Shown: positions 41,823 through 51,718, counted from the first letter of the stretch. The stretch is DNA of 64,000 bases from FEN-1219 sp036563665 (GCA_036563665.1 DATCLY010000029.1:1-64000); one strand, 5' to 3'. A program made the numbers and translations. Notes: generated from the sequence alone by a model not told the origin.

Positions 41823-43072
41823 GGAAACTCGACCTTGCCGTCGCGCTCGTCATCCTGGCCGTGGGCACCACCGGCGCGGCCTGGCTGCTCGCCGGCCGCG
41901 GCGGCGCGCCGGCGTCGGTGACGGGCGACGAAGCGCTCCAGGAAGAGGCGGAGCGCGGGCCGCACGGCGGCCGGCTGCTCCGGGCGGACGACTTCGAGGT
42001 CGAAGTGCTGATCTTCGAGGCGGGCGTGCCGCCCGAGTTTCGCGTCTATGCGTATCGCGACGGCGCGCCGTTGCCGGCCGCCGAGCTCGACGGGCACATC
42101 GAGCTCGGGCGCTTGGGCGGCGTGCGCGAGTCGCTCGCGCTGCTTCCCGAAGGCGCGTACTTGAGGAGCGCCGGACCCGTGGCGGAGCCGCACTCCTTCG
42201 ACGTGGAGCTCACCGTCGCCCATCGCGGCGAGACGCACGCGTTCCGCTATGCGAGCTACGAGGGCCGCACGGAGATCCCGCGGCGCGTGGCGGACGCGCA
42301 AGGCGTCGAGGTCGAGCGCGCGGGACCCGCGACGCTCGTGCGGGAGGTGGAGCTCACCGGCACGATCCAGGTGAGCCCCGAGCGCATCGCGGAAGTGCGC
42401 GCTCGCTTCCCCGGCGTGGTCACGGAGGTGCGCCTCTCGGTTGGCGACACGGTGGCGAAGGGCGAGCGGCTCGCGTCGATCGAGACGAACGAGAGCCTGC
42501 GCTCCGTGGCGCTCGCGGCGCCCATCGCCGGCACGGTGGTCGAGCGCCACGTGCAGGTGGGCCAGGTGGCGGGCGAGGAGCCGCTGTTCGTGATCGCGGA
42601 CTTGAGCGAGGTGTGGGCGCAGCTCGACGTGTTCGGCGCGGACATCGGCGTCGTTCGCGCCGGGCAGCGCGTGCGCATCACCACGCTCGACGGGCGCGAG
42701 CTCGCGGGCACCATCGATTGGCTCTCGCCGCTCGTCGCTCACGGCAGCCAGAGCCTGCGTGCGCGCGTGGTGCTCGCCAACCCGGACGGCGCGCTCAGGC
42801 CCGGCCAGTTCGTGCGAGCGCACGTGGGCGTCGAGCGCATCGACGTGCCGCTCGCCGTGCGCCGCTCGGCGCTGCAGACGTTCCGCGGCCGCGACGTCGT
42901 GTTCGCGCGGGTGGGCGACGTCTACGAGGTGCGGATGCTCGAGGTCGGCCGCGGCGACCGCGAGCGCGTGGAGGTGCTCGACGGCCTCGCGCCCGGCGAG
43001 GAGTACGTCGTGGCGCAGAGCTTCCTCGTGAAGGCCGACATCGAGAAGGCGGGGGCCTCCCACGATCACTGA
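41819..43072 (+). CDS. czcB: RND periplasmic adaptor subunit CzcB
   Basis: 417 residues from ATG 41819. One N-terminal membrane/export segment, then a metal-interaction domain typical of CzcB (RGPHGGRLLRADDFEVEVLIFEAGVPPEFRVYAYRDG), a lipoyl/hairpin part (TEVRLSVGDTVAKGERLASIET, LAAPIAGTVVERHVQVGQVAGEEPLF), beta-barrel and membrane-proximal domains, and a C-terminus ASHDH. It links CzcA to CzcC and delivers or passes metal. Its stop is ten bases before czcA. Confidence 0.92.
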   Translation: MRKLDLAVALVILAVGTTGAAWLLAGRGGAPASVTGDEALQEEAERGPHGGRLLRADDFEVEVLIFEAGVPPEFRVYAYRDGAPLPAAELDGHIELGRLGGVRESLALLPEGAYLRSAGPVAEPHSFDVELTVAHRGETHAFRYASYEGRTEIPRRVADAQGVEVERAGPATLVREVELTGTIQVSPERIAEVRARFPGVVTEVRLSVGDTVAKGERLASIETNESLRSVALAAPIAGTVVERHVQVGQVAGEEPLFVIADLSEVWAQLDVFGADIGVVRAGQRVRITTLDGRELAGTIDWLSPLVAHGSQSLRARVVLANPDGALRPGQFVRAHVGVERIDVPLAVRRSALQTFRGRDVVFARVGDVYEVRMLEVGRGDRERVEVLDGLAPGEEYVVAQSFLVKADIEKAGASHDH

Positions 43073-43082
43073 GGCAACGACG

Positions 43083-46000
43083 ATGCTCGACCGGCTGCTC
43101 GCATTCGCGCTCCGTCACCGCTGGCTCATGATGGCGGCCGCGGCGGGCGTGGCCGTGCTCGGCGCCTTCAACTACCAGCGCCTCGCCATCGACGCGGTGC
43201 CCGACATCACCAACGTGCAGGTGCAGATCAACACCGAGGCGCCGGGCTACACGCCGCTCGAGGTGGAGCAACGCGTGACCGTGCCGATCGAGACGGCGCT
43301 CGCGGGCCTGCCGCAGCTCGATTACACGCGCTCGTTGTCGCGCTACGGGCTGTCGCAGGTGACCGTGGTGTTCGAGGACGGCACCGACATCTACTTCGCG
43401 CGCCAGGTCGTGGCCGAGCGGCTGAACGAGGTGCGCGGCACGCTGCCGCCGCCGCTCGAGCCGACGCTCGGCCCCATCGCCACGGGCCTCGGCGAGATCT
43501 TCATGTACTCCGTGACGTCGGCCGGGGGCGCGAAGCACGACCCCATGACGCTGCGCACCGTGCAGGACTGGATCGTGCGGCCGCAGCTCAGGCGCACGCC
43601 CGGCGTCGTCGAGGTGAGCACCATCGGCGGCTACGTGCAGCAGTTCCACGTGCTGCCGGATCCTGCGGCGCTGCGGGCCTACGACCTCACGTTCCACGAC
43701 ATCGTGGACGTGCTGCTCAGGAACAACGGCAACGTGGGCGCCGGCTACATCGAGCGCTTCGGCGGCCAGTATCTCGTGCGCTCGCCCGGCCAGATCACGA
43801 CGCTCGAGGAGCTGCGCGACCTCACCGTCGCGCGCCGCAACGGCGTGCCGATCCCGTTGCGCGCCGTGGCGGAGGTGAAGCTCGGCAGCGAGCTGCGCAC
43901 GGGCGCGGCCACGGAGAACGGCGCGGAGATCGTGCTCGGCACGGTGTTCATGCTGATGGGCGAGAACAGCCGGACCGTGGCGTCCGCGGTGGCGGAGCGG
44001 CTGGACGAAGTGCGCGCCTCGCTGCCGGCGGGGGTGGACGTCGAGCCGCTCTACGACCGCACGAAGCTCGTGGACGCCACCATCCGCACGGTAGCCACGA
44101 ACCTCGCGGAAGGGGCGCTGCTCGTGATCGCCGTGCTGTTCGTGCTGCTCGGCAACTGGCGCGCGGCGCTCGTCACGGCGGCCGTGATCCCGCTCGCGAT
44201 GCTGGTGACGATCACGGGGATGGTCGAGTCGCGCGTGTCGGCAAATCTCATGAGCCTCGGCGCGCTCGATTTCGGGCTCATCGTGGACGGTGCCGTGATC
44301 ATCGTCGACAACTGCCTGCGACGCCTCGGCGCTGTGGGCCGACCACTCGATTTGCGCGAGCGGTTCGCCGTCGTGCACGAGGCGACGCGCGAGGTGATCC
44401 GGCCTGCGGTGTTCGGCGTGACGATCATCCTGATCGTCTATCTGCCCGTCCTCACGCTGTCGGGCGTGGAGGGCAAGATGTTCCGGCCGATGGCGCTCAC
44501 CGTGATGATGGCGCTCGCCGCGGCGCTCGCGATCTCGGTGACCATCGTCCCCGCCGCCGTGGCGCTCCTCGTGCGCGGGGGCGGCGCCGAGGAGACGCGG
44601 CTCATGAAAGCCGCGCAGCGCCTCTACCGGCCGCTGCTCGGGCGCGCGCTGGCTTGGCGCCTGCCGGTGGTGGCAGGCGCGCTCGCACTGGTGCTCGTCG
44701 CCGGCGCGCTCGCGACACGGCTCGGTCGCGAGTTCATTCCCACGCTCGACGAAGGCGACGTGACCATGCACGCCATGCGGATTCCCGGCACGAGCCTGTC
44801 GCAATCGATAGCGATGCAGTCGGCGCTCGAGTCGGCCCTGAGCGCGGTGCCGGAAGTGGAGCGCGTGTTCGCGAAGATGGGCACGGCCGACATCGCGAGC
44901 GATCCGATGCCGCCGTCGCTCGCCGATACGTACGTGATGCTGAAGCCGCGGTCGGAGTGGCCGGACCCGGACAAGCCGAAGGCCGAGCTCGTGGCGGAGC
45001 TCGAGCGGGCGGCGCTCGCGGTGCCCGGCAACCGCTACGAGATGACGCAGCCGATCGAGATGCGCTTCAACGAGCTGATCGCCGGCGTGCGCTCCGAGCT
45101 CGCCGTGAAGGTGTTCGGCGACGATCTCGCGACGCTGCTCGCCGTGGCGGAGGAAGTGGAAGCCGTGGTGCGCGCGACGCCGGGCGCCGCCGACGTGGGC
45201 GTGGAGCAGGTCGGCGGCCTGCCGACGCTGACCGTGACGCCCGACCGCAAACGGCTCGCGCTCTACGGCCTCGCGGCGGCGGACGTGCAGGAGACGGTCC
45301 GCGCCGCCGTCGGCGGGGCTACGGCCGGCCAGGTGTTCGAAGGCGACCGGCGATTCGACATCGTGGTGCGCTTGCCGGAGCCGCTGCGCAACGACCCGGC
45401 GGTGCTCGGCGAGCTGCCCGTGCCGCTGCCGCCCGCGGCCGTGGAGGTGCCGGGCGACGCCGACACCGTGGGGCACGGCGGCGAGCCGCCGCCCGAGGCC
45501 GTGCCGCTGCGCGAGGTGGCCAAGGTCTCGGTGGAGCGGCAGCCGAATCAGGTCAGCCGCGAGAACGGCAAGCGGCGCGTGATGGTGACGGCCAACGTGC
45601 GCGGCCGCGACCTCGGATCGTTCGTGGCCGAGGTGCGCCGGCGCGTCGCAGCCGAGGTCGAGCTGCCGGCGGGCTACTGGATCGAGTACGGCGGCACGTT
45701 CGAGCAGCTCGAGGCGGCCTCAACCCGGCTCGGCATCGTGGTGCCGGTGACGCTGCTCCTGATCTTCGCGGTGCTCGTGAGCGCGTTCGGCTCGGTGCGC
45801 GACGCGGCGCTCGTGTTCACGGGCGTGCCGCTCGCGCTCACGGGCGGCGTGGCCGCGCTCGCGCTGCGCGACATGCCGCTGTCGATCTCCGCAGGCGTCG
45901 GCTTCATCGCGCTGTCGGGCGTGGCCGTTCTGAACGGCGTGGTGATGCTCGAGTTCATCCGCAAGCTGCGCGGCGCGTTGCCGCTCGACGAGGCCATCCG

Positions 46001-46265
46001 GGAGGGCGCGAGCCGGCGGCTGCGTGCCGTGCTCATGACGGCGCTGGTGGCGAGCCTGGGTTTCCTGCCGATGGCGTTCAACGTGGGCACGGGCGCCGAG
46101 GTGCAGCGGCCGCTTGCGACGGTGGTCATCGGCGGCATCCTGTCCTCCACGCTGCTCACGCTGTTCGTGCTGCCCGCCCTCTACCGCATCGTCCACGGCG
46201 CGCGCCCGCCCAGCGTGGGAGCGGCTTTCCAGCCGCGATCTTCGTCTGTGGGAGCGACTTTCTAG
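43083..46265 (+). CDS. czcA: Heavy-metal RND efflux pump CzcA, with a C-terminus altered by a REP element
   Basis: 1060 residues. HME-class RND transporter: exports Co2+, Zn2+, Cd2+ or Cu+/Ag+ using proton flow. Membrane helix 4 reads GALDFGLIVDGAVIIVDN (about residues 391-408), with the acidic residues of the divalent-ion branch. Other markers: EVEQRVTVPIETALAGLPQL, RFNELIAGVRSELAVKVFGDD, and ISAGVGFIALSGVAVLNGVVML near the end. The normal protein ends after LPALYRIVHGARP; the last 17 or so codons (VGAAFQPRSSSVGATF) are read through a forward REP pair starting at 46214, and the TAG stop is formed within the second unit. Metal choice (Co/Zn/Cd versus Cu/Ag) cannot be settled by eye. Confidence 0.93.
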   Translation: MLDRLLAFALRHRWLMMAAAAGVAVLGAFNYQRLAIDAVPDITNVQVQINTEAPGYTPLEVEQRVTVPIETALAGLPQLDYTRSLSRYGLSQVTVVFEDGTDIYFARQVVAERLNEVRGTLPPPLEPTLGPIATGLGEIFMYSVTSAGGAKHDPMTLRTVQDWIVRPQLRRTPGVVEVSTIGGYVQQFHVLPDPAALRAYDLTFHDIVDVLLRNNGNVGAGYIERFGGQYLVRSPGQITTLEELRDLTVARRNGVPIPLRAVAEVKLGSELRTGAATENGAEIVLGTVFMLMGENSRTVASAVAERLDEVRASLPAGVDVEPLYDRTKLVDATIRTVATNLAEGALLVIAVLFVLLGNWRAALVTAAVIPLAMLVTITGMVESRVSANLMSLGALDFGLIVDGAVIIVDNCLRRLGAVGRPLDLRERFAVVHEATREVIRPAVFGVTIILIVYLPVLTLSGVEGKMFRPMALTVMMALAAALAISVTIVPAAVALLVRGGGAEETRLMKAAQRLYRPLLGRALAWRLPVVAGALALVLVAGALATRLGREFIPTLDEGDVTMHAMRIPGTSLSQSIAMQSALESALSAVPEVERVFAKMGTADIASDPMPPSLADTYVMLKPRSEWPDPDKPKAELVAELERAALAVPGNRYEMTQPIEMRFNELIAGVRSELAVKVFGDDLATLLAVAEEVEAVVRATPGAADVGVEQVGGLPTLTVTPDRKRLALYGLAAADVQETVRAAVGGATAGQVFEGDRRFDIVVRLPEPLRNDPAVLGELPVPLPPAAVEVPGDADTVGHGGEPPPEAVPLREVAKVSVERQPNQVSRENGKRRVMVTANVRGRDLGSFVAEVRRRVAAEVELPAGYWIEYGGTFEQLEAASTRLGIVVPVTLLLIFAVLVSAFGSVRDAALVFTGVPLALTGGVAALALRDMPLSISAGVGFIALSGVAVLNGVVMLEFIRKLRGALPLDEAIREGASRRLRAVLMTALVASLGFLPMAFNVGTGAEVQRPLATVVIGGILSSTLLTLFVLPALYRIVHGARPPSVGAAFQPRSSSVGATF

Positions 46266-46449
46266 TCGCGATTCTTGCGTCGCCGCAGGCGGCGCGGCTC
46301 GCATGGGCCCCTTCCGGCACCGCCGTGAATCCATCCCTGGAGGCTGGCGCGCGCACATCCCTGTGCGCGAGCCTGCTGGAAGGGGCGCATGGGATCCACG
46401 ACGCGAGACGTCTGCGCGGGCTTTGGCGTCCTGAAGATCGCGGGCCGCC
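46214..46449. repeat. Composite palindromic repeat element B, plus a REP in czcA
   Basis: A forward REP (GTGGGAGCGGCTTTCCAGCC at 46214) is followed at 46248 by an element almost identical in plan to element A at 24582 but inverted: GTGGGAGCGACTTTCTAGTC, GCGGCTCGCATGGGCCCCTT, a GCGCACATCCCTGTGCGC centre, GCTGGAAGGGGCGCATGGGA and GAAGATCGCGGGCCGCC. About 202 bp; the 20-base arms seen in A are degraded here (several mismatches). The first REP pair encodes the last residues of czcA. The rest of the 46266-46522 gap contains no gene. The right REP unit is worn. Confidence 0.8.
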
Positions 46450-46522
46450 GATCTCGCCTCGCGCGGCGCGATCGGTTTAACCTGTGCGCCGCGCCGCCGC
46501 TTCGCGGCCCTGAGGAGCAGAC

Positions 46523-47872
46523 TTGGCCACGATCGAACCCGGGTTGCGCGTCGGCGCAACGGAACGCACGTTCGCGCGCGCAACGCTCGCGCGCGTGACG
46601 TGGCGGCTGCTGCCGTTCCTGCTGCTGCTCTACATCGTCGCGTGGCTCGACCGCGTGAACGTGGGCTTCGCCGCGCTGCAGATGAATCGCGACCTCGGGT
46701 TCGACGCGGCGGTGTACGGCTTCGGCGCCGGCGTCTTCTTCGTCGGCTACGCGCTCTTCGAGATCCCGAGCAACCTGATCCTCGCGCGCGTGGGGGCGCG
46801 GCGCTGGATCGCGCGGATCATGATCACCTGGGGCATCGTCTCGGTGGCCATGATGTTCGTGCAGGGACCGGCGAGCTTCTACACGCTCCGGTTCCTGCTC
46901 GGCGTCGCCGAGGCGGGCTTCCTGCCGGGCATCATCTACTACCTCGGCAACTGGTTCCCGAGCGCGGAGCGTGCGCGCGCGGTGTCGTGGTTCATGGTGG
47001 CGATTCCGCTGTCGACCGTGGTCGGCGGACCCGTAGCGGGGTTGCTGCTGGAGCTCAACGGCACGCTCGGGTTGACCGGCTGGCAGTGGCTGTTCCTCAT
47101 CGAGGGCGCGCCGGCCGTGCTGCTCGGCTTCGTGGTGCTGTTCTATCTGACCGACTCGCCCGAGGAGGCGCGCTGGCTCACGGCCGAGCAGCGGCGCTGG
47201 CTCGCCGCAGCCCTCGCGCGCGAGCGGACCGAAGCCGCCGAGCGCCACGGCATCGACGTCAAGCGGGCGCTCCGCCATCCCACGGTGTGGATGCTCGGGT
47301 TCATCATCTTCGCCTGCCAGTGCGGCAGCTACGGCCTGACGCTGTGGATCCCGCAGATCGTGCGCGGGCTCTCGGGCCTCTCCGATCTCGCCGTGAGCTT
47401 CATCTCGGCGATCCCGTACGCGGCCGCGGCCCTCGGCATGGTGGTGATCGGCGCGAGCTCGGACCGCACCGGCGAGCGGCTGCTGCACGTGGCCGTGCCG
47501 AGCACGATCGCCGCGGTGGGCTTCGCCGTGAGCGCGTGGCTGACCTCGCCCGTGCCCGGCATGATCGCGCTCACGGTGGCGGCCATCGGCGACCTCGGCA
47601 GCCGCGGGCCGTTCTGGACGCTGCCGGCGAAGTTCATGACCGGCAGCGCGGCGGCCGCCGGCATCGGCCTCATCAACACCTTGGGCTCGCTCGGCGGGTT
47701 CGTCGGGCCGTACGCCGTGGGGCTCGTCCGTAACGCCACGGGCGGCTTCGCCGGGGGGCTCCTGTTCCTCTCGGGGGTGCTGCTCGCGAGCGCCGTGCTG
47801 ACCGTGCGGCTGCGCCGGGCGCCCGTGCTGCGGGACGCGGCCGCGGCGCCCGCGGCCGCCGTCGCCGAGTGA
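46523..47872 (+). CDS. MFS transporter, anion:cation symporter (ACS) type
   Basis: 449 residues from a TTG with GAGGAG upstream. Twelve helices. RLLPFLLLLYIVAWLDRVNVGFAALQMNRDLGFDAAVYGFGAGVFFVGYALFEIPSNLILARVGARRWIARIMITWG is the signature start of ACS-family uptake carriers (tartrate, 4-hydroxyphenylacetate, glucarate, phthalate). The central RTEAAERHGIDVKRALRHPTVWML loop is typical. It probably imports an organic acid. Nothing nearby indicates the substrate. Confidence 0.87.
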   Translation: MATIEPGLRVGATERTFARATLARVTWRLLPFLLLLYIVAWLDRVNVGFAALQMNRDLGFDAAVYGFGAGVFFVGYALFEIPSNLILARVGARRWIARIMITWGIVSVAMMFVQGPASFYTLRFLLGVAEAGFLPGIIYYLGNWFPSAERARAVSWFMVAIPLSTVVGGPVAGLLLELNGTLGLTGWQWLFLIEGAPAVLLGFVVLFYLTDSPEEARWLTAEQRRWLAAALARERTEAAERHGIDVKRALRHPTVWMLGFIIFACQCGSYGLTLWIPQIVRGLSGLSDLAVSFISAIPYAAAALGMVVIGASSDRTGERLLHVAVPSTIAAVGFAVSAWLTSPVPGMIALTVAAIGDLGSRGPFWTLPAKFMTGSAAAAGIGLINTLGSLGGFVGPYAVGLVRNATGGFAGGLLFLSGVLLASAVLTVRLRRAPVLRDAAAAPAAAVAE

Positions 47873-47948
47873 CGCGCCGGCGCGAGGCTTGCAAAGGGCC
47901 CGCCGCGTTCCTATAGAGGGACGGTCCGGTCAACGCCAGGGATTCTCG

Positions 47949-49079
<1,131 letters not shown>

Positions 49080-49110
49080 CGCTGGCGCCGCATCGCGGCG
49101 CGCGGCGCGG

Positions 49111-50061
49111 TCAGGCGAGGCGGTTCACGATCGTGCCCGCGAGCCAGCTGCGGATGTTTTCCACGGCGGTGGTGAAGAACAGCCGATAGTTCTCGGCCGT
49201 GACGTAGCCCTGGTGCGGCGTGAGCACCGTGTTCGGCAGGCGGCGGAACGGATGATCGGCGGGTAGCGGCTCCGTGTCGAACACGTCGAGGCCCGCGCCG
49301 GCTATGCGGCCTGCGTGGAGCGCGTCGAGCAACGCGCGTTCGTCCACGATCGGGCCGCGGCTCGTGTTGACGAGATACGCTGTGGGCTTCATGTGCGCGA
49401 GCTCCGCGGCTCCCACGAGCCCGCGGCTGCGCTCGCCGAGCACGAGATGGATCGTGACCACGTCCGCGAGCGTGAAGAGCTCCTCTTTCGCGACCAGCCG
49501 CGCACCCACCTCCGCGCAGCGCTCCGCGGTGAGGTTGGGGCTCCACGCGACCACCTCCATGCCGAACGCGAGGCCCACGCGCGCCACCTGGGCGCCCAGC
49601 TTGCCGAGCCCCACGACACCGAGCGTCTTCCCCCGCAGCCCCACGTTCACGGCCGAGCCCCAGCCGCCGGTCCGCATGGCGCGGTCGTCCGCCGGCACGC
49701 GCTTCGCGAGCGCGAGAATGAGCGCCCACGTGTGCTCGGCCGCGGGGTAGGGCAGGATCGGCGTGCCCGTCACCACGATGCCGCGCTCCGCCGCCGCGGC
49801 GAGATCGATGGCGGCATTGCGCATGCCGGAAGTGACAAGATGCTCGAGGTTCGGCAGGCGCTCGAGCAGCGAGCGCGGGAACGGCGTGCGCTCGCGCATG
49901 GCGCAGACGATGTGGAAGGGGCGCAGGCGTTCCGCGACGGCCGCCTCGTCGGCGAGGTGATCGTGGAACACCGTCGTCTCGACGGCCGGCGCGAGCGAGG
50001 CCCAGTCCGCCATGCCGAGCGCGGCGTGCTCGTAGTCGTCGAGGATCGCGAGCTTGCGCAT
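49111..50061 (-). CDS. D-2-hydroxyacid dehydrogenase family protein
   Basis: 316 residues from ATG 50061. D-isomer 2-hydroxyacid dehydrogenase fold: GKTLGVVGLGKLGAQVARVGLAFGMEVVAWS (NAD-binding GxGxxG with Gly-Leu-Gly), then TADVVTIHLVLGERSRGLVGAAELAHMKPTAYLVNTSRGPIVDERALLDALHAGRIAGAGLDVFDTEPLP and PNTVLTPHQGYVT with catalytic His. Active-site Arg (in NTSRGP), Glu (DTEPLP) and His are present. The substrate is not clear: hydroxypyruvate, phosphoglycerate or another 2-oxoacid. Convergent with the HtrA-like gene. Confidence 0.88.
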   Translation of the reverse strand: MRKLAILDDYEHAALGMADWASLAPAVETTVFHDHLADEAAVAERLRPFHIVCAMRERTPFPRSLLERLPNLEHLVTSGMRNAAIDLAAAAERGIVVTGTPILPYPAAEHTWALILALAKRVPADDRAMRTGGWGSAVNVGLRGKTLGVVGLGKLGAQVARVGLAFGMEVVAWSPNLTAERCAEVGARLVAKEELFTLADVVTIHLVLGERSRGLVGAAELAHMKPTAYLVNTSRGPIVDERALLDALHAGRIAGAGLDVFDTEPLPADHPFRRLPNTVLTPHQGYVTAENYRLFFTTAVENIRSWLAGTIVNRLA

Positions 50062-50261
50062 GATGATCTCGTTCGAGGCGGGCACGGATTCTACCCGCGA
50101 GCCCGGCGTCCGTCATGATCGCCCGAGCGAGCGTCGCGCGGCGGCGCGCGACGCTCGCCGGCGGCATCGCGTCACCCGTTGTTCTTGCGCACGGAAGAGT
50201 CGAATGGCGCGTCTCTTGCACAGGGGGCGGAATTCCTCGTGTGTTGATGAGGAGCGAGCCC

Positions 50262-50591
50262 ATGGCGAACAGCGTTTACAAGATCACCGAGATCGTCGGC
50301 ACGAGCCCGCAATCCTGGGAGGACGCCGTGAGCAACGCCGTCGAGACGGCGTCGAAGACGCTGCGCAACCTCCGCATCGCGGAGGTGAGCGCGCTCGACG
50401 TCGCCGTCGACAACGGCGCGGTGCGCGAGTACCGCGCGAAGGTGAAGCTCTCGTTCAAGTACGAGGAAGACCTGTCGCCCGCGGCGCGCGGCAGGGAAGC
50501 GGCGGAGGAGGACGAGACGCGCGAGCCGCGGGCGACGAAGCGCCGTCCCGCGAAGAGCGTCGGCAAGGCGTCGAAGAAGAAACGGCGTTGA
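50262..50591 (+). CDS. Dodecin with a long basic C-terminal extension
   Basis: 109 residues from ATG 50262, with GAGGAGC upstream. The first 68 residues are dodecin: MANSVYKITEIVGTSPQSWE, AVSNAVETASKTLRNLRIAEV, then REYRAKVKLSFKYEED. Dodecins are dodecameric shells that store flavin or CoA in the cytoplasm. After the core comes an extra 40-residue tail (ARGREAAEEDETREPRATKR, then PAKSVGKASKKKRR), first acidic then lysine/arginine-rich, resembling a histone-like or nucleic-acid-binding tail. Standard dodecins end at about residue 70, so the tail is unusual. A longer upstream frame is not needed. Confidence 0.88.
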   Translation: MANSVYKITEIVGTSPQSWEDAVSNAVETASKTLRNLRIAEVSALDVAVDNGAVREYRAKVKLSFKYEEDLSPAARGREAAEEDETREPRATKRRPAKSVGKASKKKRR

Positions 50592-50689
50592 TCTCGCCGC
50601 GCGGCTGGCTCGCGCTCGCGCGCGTCGAGCCGCCGAGCGCGCCTTTCGAGGTGCGGCGCCAGCGCAACTGACGCGAACCCTGCAACGCA

Positions 50690-50704
50690 TCGCAAACTCT
50701 GCGC
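50690..50704. promoter_or_regulatory. Weak copy of the palindromic activator site before the CHRD gene
   Basis: TCGCAAACTCTGCGC matches the fkbM site (TCGCAAAATCTGCAA) at 12 of 15 bases and lies 76 bases upstream of the predicted sigma-54 start, against 77 for fkbM. On its own it would not be convincing; the matching position makes it worth listing. Confidence 0.35.
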
Positions 50705-50746
50705 GGGGCCCGCGTGCGCCTCGTGGACGCGGTGCGCCGTCCCGTC

Positions 50747-50762
50747 TGGCACGCTTTCTGCA
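50747..50762 (+). promoter_or_regulatory. Sigma-54 (-24/-12) promoter for the CHRD gene
   Basis: TGGCACGCTTTCTGCA has a perfect TGGCACG -24 block and CTGCA for TTGCA, with GG (50748-50749) and GC (50760-50761) ten bases apart. The start would be near 50773, leaving a 153-base leader. The region 50592-50925 holds nothing else I can support. Confidence 0.7.
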
Positions 50763-50925
50763 CCGGGGTCCGCCTCGCTCGAACCGCGCGGAGGCCGTGC
50801 CGCACGAAGCTCGCCGTGGTGGCGTACGTGCCACGGCCTTTCGGGATGCCGGCGTTCGAGGGGCACGCCTTCCTGGATCGGAGGGCCTGGGGCAACGGAA
50901 GCAACCAACGACAGGGGGAAGCGTC

Positions 50926-51573
50926 ATGAAGGGACATCCGGCGGTGAGGAAGCTGTGTCTGCTGGCGCCGTCCGTCGTGCTGCTCGGCACGGCCGCGGCG
51001 CAGGACGACGGCACCGACGAAGACGTGCTCAACGAGGTGACCGTGCGGCTCGTCGGCTACAACGAGGTGCCGTCCGTCTCGACGCCCGCGCGCGGGCTGT
51101 TCACCGCGCTGATCGACGAGGCCGCGTCGACGATCACGTACACGCTCCAGTATGACCAGCTATCCGGCGACGTCACGCAGGCGCACCTGCATCTCGGCGA
51201 GCGCCACACGAACGGCGGCATCAGCGTGTGGCTGTGCAGCAATCTGACCGACCCCCCGCCGCCGGCGGGCACGCAGGCCTGCCCGCCGGGACCCGCGGAG
51301 ATCACGGGCACGATCACGCCGGAGCAGGTGGGCGGGCCGGTCGACCAGGGCATCGCCGCCGGCGAGTTCGCGGAGGTGCTGGCCGCGATCCGGTCGGGCG
51401 CCGTCTATGCGAACGTACATTCGGCCACGCACCCGGGCGGCGAGATCCGCGGGCAGCTCTTCGGCCCCCTCGACGATCTCGACGATTCGGACGACGGCAC
51501 TGAGGGCGCCGGCGACGGCACCGCCGACGGCGGTGGCGGGGACGGCGGCGGCGCCGGCGGCGATGGCGGATAG
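50926..51573 (+). CDS. Secreted CHRD-domain protein
   Basis: 215 residues from ATG 50926, with AGGGGGAA upstream. Signal peptide (KLCLLAPSVVLLGTAAAQ). CHRD domain at about 30-165: NEVTVRLVGYNEVPSVSTPARGLFTALIDE, DVTQAHLHLGERHTNGGISVWLCSN and YANVHSATHPGGEIRGQLFG. CHRD is an immunoglobulin-like extracellular domain first seen in chordin and common in bacterial surface or PEP-CTERM proteins. The C-terminus is a low-complexity acidic then glycine-rich tail (DSDDGTEGAGDGTADGGGGD) and stops without a membrane segment, so it is probably released or loosely bound. The sigma-54 promoter links it to the glycan operons. Confidence 0.82.
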   Translation: MKGHPAVRKLCLLAPSVVLLGTAAAQDDGTDEDVLNEVTVRLVGYNEVPSVSTPARGLFTALIDEAASTITYTLQYDQLSGDVTQAHLHLGERHTNGGISVWLCSNLTDPPPPAGTQACPPGPAEITGTITPEQVGGPVDQGIAAGEFAEVLAAIRSGAVYANVHSATHPGGEIRGQLFGPLDDLDDSDDGTEGAGDGTADGGGGDGGGAGGDGG

Positions 51574-51718
51574 CCGCGGGCAGTCGACCGCGACGTGATC
51601 CGGGGCTAGGCGCGGCTTCCGGCCCCGGGGAGCGAGGGGTCCATCGGAGCAGTCGCGCCTGCCCGCGACGGCGGGGAGCGAGCGAGCTTCCCGCCGCGAT
51701 CCTTGGCCCGCTTCCTCG

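Noticed and set aside
42795..45476. Minus-strand open frame of about 890 codons
   Set aside because: Antisense to czcB and czcA; His/Arg-rich, no motifs. The same goes for frames at 36902-39727 and 53135-55777 on the minus strand.
51660..51710. Possible worn REP copy
   Set aside because: Only GGGAGCGAGCGAGCTTCCCG-like similarity; arms and loop do not match well enough to list.
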